From Solirubrobacteraceae bacterium (GTDB taxonomy: Bacteria; Actinomycetota; Thermoleophilia; Solirubrobacterales; Solirubrobacteraceae): DNA of 58,508 nucleotides. A program made the position numbers and the translations under genes. The DNA lies in assembly GCA_030681525.1 (NCBI GenBank), contig JAUXSD010000178.1:1-58508 (forward strand), given 5' to 3'. The notes beneath the pieces are model-generated. The model saw only the letters and a program-made list of their open reading frames with translations. It made no database searches and was not told the DNA's origin. Shown here in pieces: positions 17,774 to 25,724 of the stretch. Position 1 is the stretch's first letter. Each line of letters begins with the position of its first letter.

Positions 17774-19673
17774 GGTCGCCTCCATTCCCGGCGTCCTCGA
17801 GGATGTCCTCGGAAGCCTTCTCACTCAACATATATACGGATGTAACGATGAAAAACCCGGGAATCCGTGGAAAGACGGAGGCGTCGACGATGCGCAGCCC
17901 CTCCGTTCCCCGGACCCGGAAGCGGCTGTCCACGACCGCCATCGTGTCCTCGGCCGGCCCCATGCGACAGGTGCAGGACGCATGGTGCCCCCAGGCCTGA
18001 TCTCTCACCCAGTCCTTGATCTGCTCGCGCGTCTGCACGGCGTCACCGGGCAGCGCCTCCCTCGAGAGGTACTCGCTGGAGTGCTGCATCAGGCGCCGCA
18101 CGAACTCGACGCCGTCGGCCATCGCCTCCACGTCGTCCTCGAAGCCGTCGGTGCCCTCGTCGAAGTAGCGAAACGAGATCTCCGGCACGTCGCGCGGATC
18201 GCCCGACCGCAGCCGCACCGTGCCGGCCCGATTGGCGGTGTGGGCCTTGAGGATCGCCCAGGTGAAGTGGTGCTTGTCGCGCGTGAGGCGCTTGGCGTAG
18301 CCGGGGTAGTAGCCCTCGAACCACGCCGGCAGGCCGAAGACGAAGAGATCGGCGTCGGGCTGGGCGCGGCTGGACTTCATGATGATTCCGACGACCACCC
18401 CGTTGGAGGCGTACGTGCCCTTGCCCGAGCGCCACTGGTCGAACGCCACGTCGGCCGGCTCGCCCGGCTCGGGCGGGCGGAAGCGCGCGTCGCGCAGGAT
18501 CGCGAAGTCCTTGTCCATCTCGCTGATCACGCCGACCTCGTAGCGGTCCTGGAGGTTCTCGCCGACGCCCGGCAGGTCGACGAGGACGTCGATGCCGTGC
18601 GCCTCGAGCTCCTCGCCGGGGCCGATCCCCGAGAGCTTGAGCAGCTGCGGCGTGTTGAACGCGCCGGCGGCGAGGATCACCTCGCGCTCGGCGTGGACGA
18701 CGACGCGCGCGGGCTCGCCGGCGCCGTCGCCGTCGGCCTGCGGATCGGCGCGGTACAGGTGGCGCCCGTCGAGGTACTCGACGCCGACGGCGCGCGTGCC
18801 CTCGAACACCACGCGGGAGACGAGCGCGCCGGTGCGGATCTCGAGCCTGCCGGGGAACTCGACCTGCGCGGTGCGCAGGCAGTCGCGGGTGCTGACGCGC
18901 CCGCCGTTGCGCACGGCCAGCGGCGCGAACCACATTCCCTCGCGCGTCCCGCGCACGCGCCAGTCGTTGGGATCGAGAAAGCTCTTGGGCGAGCCGGGGC
19001 GCAGGTCCTCGATGAACTCCAGCGAGCGCTTCAGGGTCTCCTCGAGCGTCGTGCGGGCGGCGGAGATGACGACGTCGACGAGCTGCGCGTCGCGCAACGC
19101 CAGGCGCGGATCGGCCAGCGACGTGCACAGCCAGCCGTCCCAGCCGTGGCGGGTGACGTTCTCCCAGAAGCGGCTGACCCAGGGGACCCGCGTGACGAGC
19201 TGCGCGAGGTAGCGGTTGCGCGGCATCGGCCACGGCTTCTTGACGTAGTCGCAGCGCTCCATGCGCTCGAACCGCCCGCGCATCGCCTCGCTGTTGAACG
19301 ACGGGTCGCCGGTGATCGCGGCGAGGTCGTCCCAGTCGCGGTCGTGCGGGTAGACGGTCAGCATCGCGTTGTGCGCCGTGCAGCCGCCGAGCGTGCCCGC
19401 CCGCGGATAGAGGATCCCGTCGTGCTCGGCGTCGTACTTCGTGTCGCGGCGCTGGCGCTCGTCGTCGTCGTAGTGGCGGACGAAGAAGTCCCAGCGCATG
19501 TCCGGGTGCTCGGTGGCCAGGCCGTGGAACGCGGGCACCTGGTACTCGTAGGGCTCCTCGCTGCCGCCGGCTTCGAGGACGAGGACGCTGTGGCCGGCGG
19601 CGACCAGGTTCGCGGCGAGCGGTCCGCCGCCCGCGCCGGACCCGACGACGATGTACTCGAAGGCGTCGCTCAT
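17694..19673 (-). CDS. GMC family FAD oxidoreductase
   Basis: 659 residues. The FAD-binding GSGAGGG is at 11-17, followed by LVLEAGGSEE, the GMC signature GTLGGCTAHNAML near 90, and the second signature AAGAFNTPQLLKLSGIGP. The active-site His pair lies at 563-564 (WGHHASCTCRMG). The partner His/Asn expected about 45 residues later falls in PRIPGFFIVTSVYMLSEKAS, where it seems to be replaced by a hydrophobic residue; this is a known sub-branch of the family with unassigned substrates. It likely oxidises an alcohol or hydroxy-lipid with FAD. It overlaps the upstream gene by ATGA and the alpha-dioxygenase start by up to 80 bp. Confidence 0.88.
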   Translation of the reverse strand: MSDAFEYIVVGSGAGGGPLAANLVAAGHSVLVLEAGGSEEPYEYQVPAFHGLATEHPDMRWDFFVRHYDDDERQRRDTKYDAEHDGILYPRAGTLGGCTAHNAMLTVYPHDRDWDDLAAITGDPSFNSEAMRGRFERMERCDYVKKPWPMPRNRYLAQLVTRVPWVSRFWENVTRHGWDGWLCTSLADPRLALRDAQLVDVVISAARTTLEETLKRSLEFIEDLRPGSPKSFLDPNDWRVRGTREGMWFAPLAVRNGGRVSTRDCLRTAQVEFPGRLEIRTGALVSRVVFEGTRAVGVEYLDGRHLYRADPQADGDGAGEPARVVVHAEREVILAAGAFNTPQLLKLSGIGPGEELEAHGIDVLVDLPGVGENLQDRYEVGVISEMDKDFAILRDARFRPPEPGEPADVAFDQWRSGKGTYASNGVVVGIIMKSSRAQPDADLFVFGLPAWFEGYYPGYAKRLTRDKHHFTWAILKAHTANRAGTVRLRSGDPRDVPEISFRYFDEGTDGFEDDVEAMADGVEFVRRLMQHSSEYLSREALPGDAVQTREQIKDWVRDQAWGHHASCTCRMGPAEDTMAVVDSRFRVRGTEGLRIVDASVFPRIPGFFIVTSVYMLSEKASEDILEDAGNGGDREVHLDAKAALQRVGRRVADRVKAGR

Positions 19674-20086
19674 CTCTGCCAGGGCAGACCGAATACCCGC
19701 CGCTTCGGCTTCTGCCACGCCAACAGCGAGAGCACGACGTTGAAGGCGGAGATGGCCACCGCGGTCTGCGCGGACTTCTTGGGCAGGTGCCCGCCGCGGA
19801 GGGCCGCGACGGCCGTGACCGTGTCGCTGACGTGGAAGATCGGCGCGATCGCGACCGCGTTGCGCAGGTGCTCGCCGCGACCGAAGATCAGCTCCGCGCC
19901 CGAGTAGACCGTGCGGATGCCGAACAGCCGAAACGCGTAGTACAGCGCCGGGCTGGCGTCGACGTCGACGCCCAGGCGCTTGCCGAACGGGCGCGTCGCC
20001 AGCAGCGTCCCCGCTCCGTTCACCAGTCGCACGACGCCCAACAGATACCGCGCGCTCGGTACAGCTCCTACCAGCCGTCTGGCCAT
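19670..20086 (-). CDS. DUF4267-like small membrane protein, first gene of the oxylipin operon
   Basis: 138 residues. The ATG has GGAGGAG four bases upstream, the best ribosome binding site in this block. Three or four hydrophobic segments are present (YLLGVVRLVNGAGTLLA, PALYYAFRLFGIRTVYSGAEL, AVAISAFNVVLSLLAW), and the layout of a small residue-rich R-x-x-x-S-G-A-E-L helix resembles DUF4267 proteins. The function is unknown. Its stop overlaps the GMC start, so it heads a minus-strand transcript that may run for 10 kb. Family assignment is moderate; membrane location is firm. Confidence 0.7.
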   Translation of the reverse strand: MARRLVGAVPSARYLLGVVRLVNGAGTLLATRPFGKRLGVDVDASPALYYAFRLFGIRTVYSGAELIFGRGEHLRNAVAIAPIFHVSDTVTAVAALRGGHLPKKSAQTAVAISAFNVVLSLLAWQKPKRRVFGLPWQR

Positions 20087-20376
20087 GCGACTCCTCCGTC
20101 CGCGTCGAGGATCAGGCCACAGCATCTCCCCTCGTTCCGCCGAGCGCAAGCGTCGTCGGCAGCCCGGCAGCAGCCCGCCCAAAAGTCTGCTCCAGCGGCC
20201 ACGAGCCCCGGTCGGCCGGTGCGGTTGTCATAACCCCCGGCGGCGATTGCGGGCGTGCGACAGCCAGATTCCGGAGGAATGTGAAGCGCCGGGGTCTGAG
20301 GGCAGGCGTTCCGAAACCGGCGGGCGCCCGGGGTGCGGGCGGTCGGGAGCTTGACGATCACCCTCGTCGGCGGCGG
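20087..20376. promoter_or_regulatory. Upstream region of the oxylipin operon
   Basis: This 290-bp gap should hold the promoter of the minus-strand operon. It contains a quasi-palindrome GGTT-GTCAT-AACC at 20223-20235 and a short inverted repeat ATTCC-GGA-GGAAT at 20269-20281. I could not pick out a convincing -35/-10 pair. No protein-coding frame in it looks genuine. Confidence 0.4.
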
Positions 20377-20568
20377 TCACGCTCGGGTCTGCCGCGACGC
20401 CACGACCGCGCCCGCCGTGACCGACACGGCGATGGCCGCGATGAGCGAGAGGGGATGCGCGTCGTTGAGCCAGTTCGACACGGCGCCGCACTCGGCGGCC
20501 CGGCACGACAGGCCTTCTCCGTTGGCGATGGCCAGGCCGACCGCAGTGGCGAGCAGCGCGCCATACAC
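20377..20568 (-). CDS. Small membrane protein (63 aa)
   Basis: A GTG at 20568 opens a 63-residue frame with two hydrophobic segments (GALLATAVGLAIANG and LSLIAAIAVSVTAGAVVAS) separated by a hydrophilic loop that carries two cysteines (LSCRAAECGAVSNWL). A moderate G-rich site precedes it. The layout of a short two-helix membrane protein with a possible disulfide in the loop is believable, but there is no family match. It lies on the same strand after the MMPL gene and beyond a strong hairpin, so it would be read only by readthrough or its own promoter. Confidence 0.5.
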   Translation of the reverse strand: MYGALLATAVGLAIANGEGLSCRAAECGAVSNWLNDAHPLSLIAAIAVSVTAGAVVASRQTRA

Positions 20569-20583
20569 GACTGCCCGCCCACG

Positions 20584-20615
20584 CGAGAGGGGGAACCGGT
20601 CGGTTCCCCCTCTCG
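20584..20615 (-). terminator. Strong hairpin downstream of the MMPL gene
   Basis: Two 15-base arms, CGAGAGGGGGAACCG and its exact reverse complement, are separated by only two bases. The structure starts 24 bases past the MMPL stop. There is no T run, but GC-rich actinobacteria often use such hairpins as terminators. It could also attenuate transcription into the small membrane-protein gene. Confidence 0.7.
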
Positions 20616-20638
20616 GAGCGGCGATGGTCGGTCGCGAC

Positions 20639-22786
20639 CTACGCGGGCTGCGGCACGGGCGCGCCCGTCGCGTCCTGCGGCGGACCCGACGGCGCGACGC
20701 GCAGCAGCCGCGCCGCCCAGCCGGGCAGCCACCAGTTCCAGCGGCCGAGCAGCGAGACCGCCGCGGGCGCGAGGATCCCGCGGATGATCGTCGCGTCGAT
20801 GAGGATCCCGCCGCCGAGCGCGGTGGCGAAGATCTTCGCCTCCGTCCCGGGCGTGGCGCTGAAGGCGACGAACGCCAGTCCGAGGATCAGCGCCGCGCTC
20901 GTGACGAGCCGGCCGGTGCGGCCGATGCCCTCGACGACGGCGGCCTCCGTGGAGCGGGTGCGGTCGTAGGCCTCCCGCATGCGGCTGATGATGAACACCT
21001 GGTAGTCCATCGAGATGCCGAACAGGAAGGCGAACACGACGATCGGCATCTCGACGTTGATCGCCCGGGTCGCCTCGATGCCCCAGATCGCCTCCGCGCC
21101 GAAGCCGTGCTGGAAGACGAGCACGATGAGCCCCCACGCGGCGCCCACCGAGAGCAGGTTCAGCAGCACGGCCTTCAGCGGCAGGATCAGCGAGCGGAAG
21201 GCCCGCGCCAGCAGCAGGAACGTCAGCACCGAGATGAGCGCGATCATGAGCGGGAAGTTGCCGTAGACGGCGTCCTTGAAGTCCGCGCTGAGCGCGGCCT
21301 CGCCACCGATCGTGACCTCGCCCGGCAGCGGGGTGGCGCGGATGCGGTCGAGCGTCGCGCGGCCCGCCGCGGAGTTGCCGTCCGCCGCCGGGATGACCGT
21401 GACGATCGACGTCCCGCCGGCGCGCCAGTCCGCGGGTGCGGCGGCGCTGCGGACCCCGTCGACCCGCGCGATCGACTGCGCCACGGCGCCGGCGTCGGCC
21501 GAGCGCACGAGCGCGTCGAAGGGGGAGAGGGGACCGTCGCCGATGCCGGCGTCCTGCAGCTTCTCGAGGCCCGCGCGGGCCGGCCCGCCCTGGGCGAGCG
21601 AGTCGGCGCGCGGGTTGCCGAGCTGGATCGTGGAGGCGGCGACGACGAGGCTGCCGAGCACGGCGACCGATGTCACGGCGGCGACCCAGCGGTGGCGCAC
21701 GACGAGGCGCGCCCAGGCCGACCAGCCGCGGCTGACCCGCGCCTCGCGGCGGCTGCGCGGCCAGTCCAGCCGCGGCCCGATCGTCGCGAGCAGGACCGGC
21801 AGCAGCGTGACGGCCACGGCCACGCTGACGAGCGCGATGAGCAGTCCCGCGATGCCGATGCTGCGCAGGAACGGGACCGGCAGGGCCACGAGCGCCAGCA
21901 GCGAGATCGCCACGGTCGTGCCGCTGAAGACGACCGCCGAGCCGGCGTGTCGCATCGCGTTGCGCACGGCGGTCTCGTTGCCGACGCCCTGCTGGTGCTC
22001 CTCGCGCCAGCGGACGACGACGAGCAGCGCGTAGTCGATCGCGATGCCCAGGCCGATCAGCGCGACGAGGAACTGGACGATCACCGACACGTCGGTGACG
22101 CTGGCGAGCGGCCAGATGAGCAGGAAGGTGGTGGGGATCGCGACCAACGCCATGAGCAGCGGCACGACCGCCATGAACGAGCGGAAGACGAAGGCGAGGA
22201 CGAGCAGCGCGCCGAGCGCGGCGAGCAGGGTCCCGAGCAGGACGCCGGCGCCGTCGCCGTCGTTCTCGCCGGCGGCGGCGCGCAGCGCGTCGAGGCCGGT
22301 GATCTCGACGGCCGAGCCGCCGACCGTCACGCCCGCCAGCGCCGCCTGCGCCTCACGCGCCTCGGCCTGACCGGGCGCCACGCCGCCCTTCTGCGGGATG
22401 TACACGAGCGCGAACGTCGTGCGGCCGTCGTCGGAGACGAACGCGCGGTCGCGCGTCGACGCGTACGAGGCGCTCCGGCTCCGCGGCAACGCCGCCTCGA
22501 CCTTCGCCACTGCGGCATCGAGCTGCCTGGCGACGCCGGGCGAGTCGACCGTGGTGCCCTGCGGGAGCTTGACGACGGGCACGATCGGCGCGACGTCGCC
22601 GCCGCTGCCGTAGAGCTCGGCGAGCTGCTGGTTGGTCTCGTAGCCCTCGCGGCCCGGGACGCTGAACTGCTGCGAAAGAGCGTTCCCCGCCGGCTGGAGC
22701 GCGGCTATGGCGGCGATCGTGACGACGAGCCAGAAGGCGAGGACGACTCGCTTGTGGGCGAGGACGAAACGGGTGACAGCGGTCAT
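20639..22786 (-). CDS. MMPL/RND-family transporter under TetR control
   Basis: 715 residues with the typical two-fold layout: TM1 at about 12-32, a periplasmic loop of about 130 residues, five or six helices (about 185-365), a second loop, and a second helix bundle (about 520-690). The TM4 motif GLGIAIDYALLVVVRWREE and the TM10 motif FGISMDYQVFIISRMREAYD carry the Asp-Tyr pairs used for proton coupling in MMPL proteins. Members export lipids, siderophores or drugs. GGAGGAGG lies six bases before the ATG. The gene is divergent from tetR with two operators in between, so repression relieved by a ligand that is also exported is the simple model. Confidence 0.88.
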   Translation of the reverse strand: MTAVTRFVLAHKRVVLAFWLVVTIAAIAALQPAGNALSQQFSVPGREGYETNQQLAELYGSGGDVAPIVPVVKLPQGTTVDSPGVARQLDAAVAKVEAALPRSRSASYASTRDRAFVSDDGRTTFALVYIPQKGGVAPGQAEAREAQAALAGVTVGGSAVEITGLDALRAAAGENDGDGAGVLLGTLLAALGALLVLAFVFRSFMAVVPLLMALVAIPTTFLLIWPLASVTDVSVIVQFLVALIGLGIAIDYALLVVVRWREEHQQGVGNETAVRNAMRHAGSAVVFSGTTVAISLLALVALPVPFLRSIGIAGLLIALVSVAVAVTLLPVLLATIGPRLDWPRSRREARVSRGWSAWARLVVRHRWVAAVTSVAVLGSLVVAASTIQLGNPRADSLAQGGPARAGLEKLQDAGIGDGPLSPFDALVRSADAGAVAQSIARVDGVRSAAAPADWRAGGTSIVTVIPAADGNSAAGRATLDRIRATPLPGEVTIGGEAALSADFKDAVYGNFPLMIALISVLTFLLLARAFRSLILPLKAVLLNLLSVGAAWGLIVLVFQHGFGAEAIWGIEATRAINVEMPIVVFAFLFGISMDYQVFIISRMREAYDRTRSTEAAVVEGIGRTGRLVTSAALILGLAFVAFSATPGTEAKIFATALGGGILIDATIIRGILAPAAVSLLGRWNWWLPGWAARLLRVAPSGPPQDATGAPVPQPA

Positions 22787-22807
22787 GACGGGCCTCCTCC
22801 GGAGGGT

Positions 22808-22822
22808 TCGTACGGTGTACGA
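22808..22822. promoter_or_regulatory. Operator 1 for the TetR repressor
   Basis: TCGTAC-GGT-GTACGA is a perfect six-base inverted repeat, identical to operator 2. On the minus strand it lies just downstream of the proposed MMPL -10 element and before the ribosome binding site, a position that would block elongation or open-complex formation. Confidence 0.8.
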
Positions 22823-22826
22823 GGCA

Positions 22827-22856
22827 AACGTACTCGTACGGTGTACGATCCGACAA
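22827..22856 (-). promoter_or_regulatory. Candidate promoter of the MMPL gene
   Basis: Read on the minus strand, TTGTCG (22856-22851) and TACGTT (22832-22827) are separated by 18 bases. Operator 2 fills the spacer exactly, so repressor and RNA polymerase would compete directly. Confidence 0.5.
22834..22848. promoter_or_regulatory. Operator 2 for the TetR repressor
   Basis: This is a second exact copy of the 15-base palindrome TCGTACGGTGTACGA, 26 bp centre to centre from the first. Two helical turns and a half separate the sites, so dimers would bind different faces. A further 12-bp palindrome (GGGGTTAACCCC, 22858-22869) sits between it and the tetR start. Confidence 0.8.
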
Positions 22857-22879
22857 GGGGGTTAACCCCACTCTCCACG

Positions 22880-23578
22880 ATGAGCAGACCGCAGCCAGCC
22901 AAGCCGCGACCTCCCCTGACCCGGGACCGTGTGCTCCACGCCGCGGTCGCGCTCGCCATGCGCGAGGGGATGGACGCCGTGTCGATGCGCAAGCTCGCCG
23001 ACGAGCTCGGCGTGGGCGCGATGTCGCTCTACCACTACGTGCCCAACAAGGACGACCTCCTCGACGGCATGGTCGACCTCGTCTTCGGCGAGATCGAGCT
23101 GCCGCCGACGGGTGTCGAATGGCGGTCCGCGATGCGCCGGCGCGCGATGTCGACGCGCGAGGTGCTCAACCGCCACCGCTGGGCCGTCGGCCTCATGGAG
23201 TCGCGCCGCTCGCCGGGACCGGCCAGCTTGCGCCTGCACGACGCCGTCCTCGGCTGCCTGCGCGAGGGCGGCTTCTCGATCGTGATGACGGTCCAGGCGT
23301 ACTCCGTGCTGGATGCCTACATCTACGGCTTCGCGCTCCAGGAGATGAGCGTGCCGTTCGAGAGCGCCGAGGAGGGCGCGGCGGTCGCCCAAGAGCAGGT
23401 CCGCCAGTTCGCCGAGCAGGCGCAGGAGCAGCAGTCAGCCGCCCTGGCGGAGGAGTTTCCCTACCTCGCCGAGGTCGTGGCCGGCCACGTCGCCGAGGTC
23501 GGCTACGATTTCGCGGCCGCGTTCGAGGACGGCCTAAACCTCATCCTCGACGCGCTGGAGCAGCGACGCACCGCCTGA
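22880..23578 (+). CDS. TetR family transcriptional repressor
   Basis: 232 residues. The N-terminal helix-turn-helix is at about 14-60: LTRDRVLHAAVALAMREG, then VSMRKLADELGVGAMSLYHY and VPNKDDLLDGMVDLV, the classical TetR pattern. The C-terminal half (about 75-225) is helical and resembles the TetR_C_1 ligand-binding domain, with a Gln/Glu-rich stretch (AEQAQEQQ) near 180. It faces the MMPL transporter across a 93-bp region that holds two perfect palindromes, so it very likely represses both genes. The inducer cannot be read from the sequence. Confidence 0.9.
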   Translation: MSRPQPAKPRPPLTRDRVLHAAVALAMREGMDAVSMRKLADELGVGAMSLYHYVPNKDDLLDGMVDLVFGEIELPPTGVEWRSAMRRRAMSTREVLNRHRWAVGLMESRRSPGPASLRLHDAVLGCLREGGFSIVMTVQAYSVLDAYIYGFALQEMSVPFESAEEGAAVAQEQVRQFAEQAQEQQSAALAEEFPYLAEVVAGHVAEVGYDFAAAFEDGLNLILDALEQRRTA

Positions 23579-23753
23579 CGGCCGACCGCGATGGGTTGCC
23601 GAAACGGAGCGGGCGGCGATGTGGTGGCTCGTATGACGGGTGCTTCGTCGCCGAAGATCGGCCATCGGACAGAGGGCGGCGAGCCCTGAGACCGACGACG
23701 GGCACGCGGACGGACCGCAGAATGCGCTCGTGCACGTGCGCTACGTTCGCCAT

Positions 23754-24926
23754 ATGAGCCGCGTTTGGGCGTGGGCGCGTGGTTACGGCGTCGATGCGCT
23801 GGTCGGGATCGCAGCGATCGAGGGCGCCCTGGAGGTTGCGCTCAGAGACGACGCCGGACGCGAGCTGGAGACCCCGCGATGGTTCGCCGCGCCGGCGACG
23901 GCATGCGTGGTGCTGGCCCTGCTCGGTCGCCGTCGCTGGCCGTTCGCCGCTCCGCTGGCGATGTGGGTGCTGGCCGCCGGGCTGTCGTTCGTCGAGGGAT
24001 GGCTCGTCGTCTCGGTCCCGTCGCTGTACATCGCCGGGCTGATCGCCTCCTTGCTGCTGGGCAACGCCGCCGACGTCGCCCGGGCGCGGCTCGGCCTGGC
24101 CATCGCGCTGGGCGCGGCGGCGATCGTCGTCGCCAACGACCCCGGGCACAGCGCCGGGCAGTTCGTGGTCATCCCCGGCACGATGGCCATCGCGTGGTTC
24201 GCCGGGCTGGCGCTGCGCGAGCGAGCCGGGCAGGCGGAGGCCGCGCAGGAGCGCGCGGTCCGCGCCGAGCGGGAGCGGGAGGAGAACGCGCGCCGCGCGG
24301 TGTTCGAGGAGCGCGTGCGGATCGCGCGCGAGCTGCACGACGTCGTCGCGCATCACGTCAGCATGATGGGCGTGCAGGCCGGAGCCGCCCGGATGGTCAT
24401 CGACCGCGATCCCGCCAAGGCCCGGGACGCGCTGGCGGCGATCGAGGCGTCGAGCCGCCAGGCGGTCGACGAGCTGCACCGGCTGCTGGGCTTCCTGCGC
24501 CAGGCCGGCGATGCGGACGACCTGGCTCCGAGCCCGGGGGTGAGCCAGCTGCCGAGCCTGGCAGCGGGGATGAGCGATTCCGACCTCGCCGTCGAGGTGG
24601 GCGTCGAGGGGGAGGCCCGGCCGCTGCCGCCGACGGTCGACGTGTCGGCGTACCGGATCGTGCAGGAGGCGCTGACCAACACGCTCAAGCACGCGGGCGC
24701 CTCGCGCGCGGACGTGCGCCTGCGCTACGCGCCCGGCGCACTCGAGCTGGAGATCGTCGACGACGGCCGCGGCGCCGGCGCCGCGACCGGCGGCGGCAGC
24801 GGCCTGGGCCTGATCGGCATGCGCGAGCGCGCCGCCCTGCACGGCGGTCAGCTCACCGCCGGGCCCGTACCCGGCGGCGGGTTCGCGGTGCGGGTGACGC
24901 TGCCGACGGCGGACGGTGCCCGATGA
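23754..24926 (+). CDS. Two-component sensor histidine kinase (HisKA_3)
   Basis: 390 residues. About five transmembrane helices occupy residues 45-155 with almost no extracytoplasmic loop, so it probably senses a membrane or intramembrane signal. A coiled linker (160-185) leads to the HisKA_3 box ARELHDVVAHHVS with phospho-acceptor His195, and the HATPase domain has the N box IVQEALTNTLKHA and the G box GSGLGLIGMRERA. No ribosome binding site is obvious at the ATG; a GTG at 23730 is an alternative. It overlaps the response regulator by ATGA and is followed by an MMPL transporter, its likely target. Confidence 0.88.
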   Translation: MSRVWAWARGYGVDALVGIAAIEGALEVALRDDAGRELETPRWFAAPATACVVLALLGRRRWPFAAPLAMWVLAAGLSFVEGWLVVSVPSLYIAGLIASLLLGNAADVARARLGLAIALGAAAIVVANDPGHSAGQFVVIPGTMAIAWFAGLALRERAGQAEAAQERAVRAEREREENARRAVFEERVRIARELHDVVAHHVSMMGVQAGAARMVIDRDPAKARDALAAIEASSRQAVDELHRLLGFLRQAGDADDLAPSPGVSQLPSLAAGMSDSDLAVEVGVEGEARPLPPTVDVSAYRIVQEALTNTLKHAGASRADVRLRYAPGALELEIVDDGRGAGAATGGGSGLGLIGMRERAALHGGQLTAGPVPGGGFAVRVTLPTADGAR

Positions 24927-25585
24927 GCATCGCGGTGCTGCTGGCCGACGACCAGGCGATGGTGCGCGCCGGGTTTCGCATGATCCTCGAATCCGATCCG
25001 GACATGTCGGTCGTGGGGGAGGCCGCGAACGGCGAGCAGGCCGTCGACTCGGCCCGCCGCCTGCGGCCCGACGTCGTGCTGATGGACATCCAGATGCCCG
25101 ACCTCGACGGGCTGCAGGCCACTCGGCTGATCACCGACGACGAGGCGTCGAGCAGCCGCGTGGTGATCCTCACGACGTTCGAGCGCGACGAGTACGTCTT
25201 CGAGTCCCTGCAGGCGGGCGCGAGCGGGTTTCTGCTCAAGAACGCCCCGCCCGAGGAGCTGCTGCGCGCGGTCCGCGTCGTGGCGGCCGGCGACGCGCTG
25301 CTGGCGCCGTCGGTCACCCGCCGGATCATCGAGCAGTTCGCCCGCCGGCCGGCCCGGCCGGAGCTCGGCGACCGGCTCGAGGCGCTCACGCAGCGCGAGC
25401 GCGAGGTGCTGACGCTGCTGGCCCGCGGCAAGAGCAACGCCGAGCTGGCGGCCGAGCTGTTCGTCAGCGAGGGGACGATCAAGACCCACGTCTCCAGCCT
25501 GCTGGCCAAGCTCGGTCTGCGCGACCGCGTCCAGGCCGTCGTGCTCGCCTACGAGAGCGGGCTCGTCACACCCGGGGGGCCGTAG
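24923..25585 (+). CDS. NarL/LuxR-family response regulator
   Basis: 220 residues. The receiver domain has the acidic pair at 9-10 (LLADDQ), phospho-acceptor Asp55 in VLMDIQMPD, the conserved Thr in VVILTTFERD and the Lys in FLLKNAPPEEL. The LuxR HTH spans about 150-212: LTQREREVLTLLARGKSNAE, LFVSEGTIKTHVSSLLAKLG. It is coupled to the upstream kinase by ATGA and lies 139 bp before the MMPL gene. The inverted repeat at 25691-25715 in that gap is a candidate target or RNA element. Confidence 0.92.
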   Translation: MSIAVLLADDQAMVRAGFRMILESDPDMSVVGEAANGEQAVDSARRLRPDVVLMDIQMPDLDGLQATRLITDDEASSSRVVILTTFERDEYVFESLQAGASGFLLKNAPPEELLRAVRVVAAGDALLAPSVTRRIIEQFARRPARPELGDRLEALTQREREVLTLLARGKSNAELAAELFVSEGTIKTHVSSLLAKLGLRDRVQAVVLAYESGLVTPGGP

Positions 25586-25690
25586 GCGCCTCCGTCCTGC
25601 GGCAGACGGCGCCGCAGAAGATCTGACTTTCGGGGGAGACCGCAACGGCCGCGCGGACGATGGCGGGCGCGGCCCACCAGCAGAGACTCA

Positions 25691-25715
25691 CCTCAGGCAA
25701 TCAACCCACCTGAGG
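25691..25715 (+). promoter_or_regulatory. Inverted repeat overlapping the MMPL ribosome binding site
   Basis: CCTCAGG (25691-25697) and CCTGAGG (25709-25715) form a perfect seven-base inverted repeat with an 11-base spacer. The right arm runs into the GAGGAGGAG ribosome binding site of the MMPL gene. It may be a binding site of the adjacent response regulator, or an RNA stem that hides the site. Confidence 0.45.
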
Positions 25716-25724
25716 AGGAGTCAC

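Noticed and set aside
17691..19907. 738-codon plus-strand frame
   Set aside because: It mirrors the GMC oxidoreductase gene, which has complete FAD motifs on the minus strand.
20281..20787. Plus-strand frame starting at a GTG behind GGAGGAAT
   Set aside because: The ribosome binding site is excellent, but the product is Arg/Pro-rich and runs into the antisense of the MMPL gene. I kept only the inverted repeat in the upstream-region note.
20333..22860. Long plus-strand frame running through the MMPL gene into tetR
   Set aside because: Only the tetR part is protein-like. The rest is low-complexity Arg/Asp/Ala antisense sequence of the MMPL gene.
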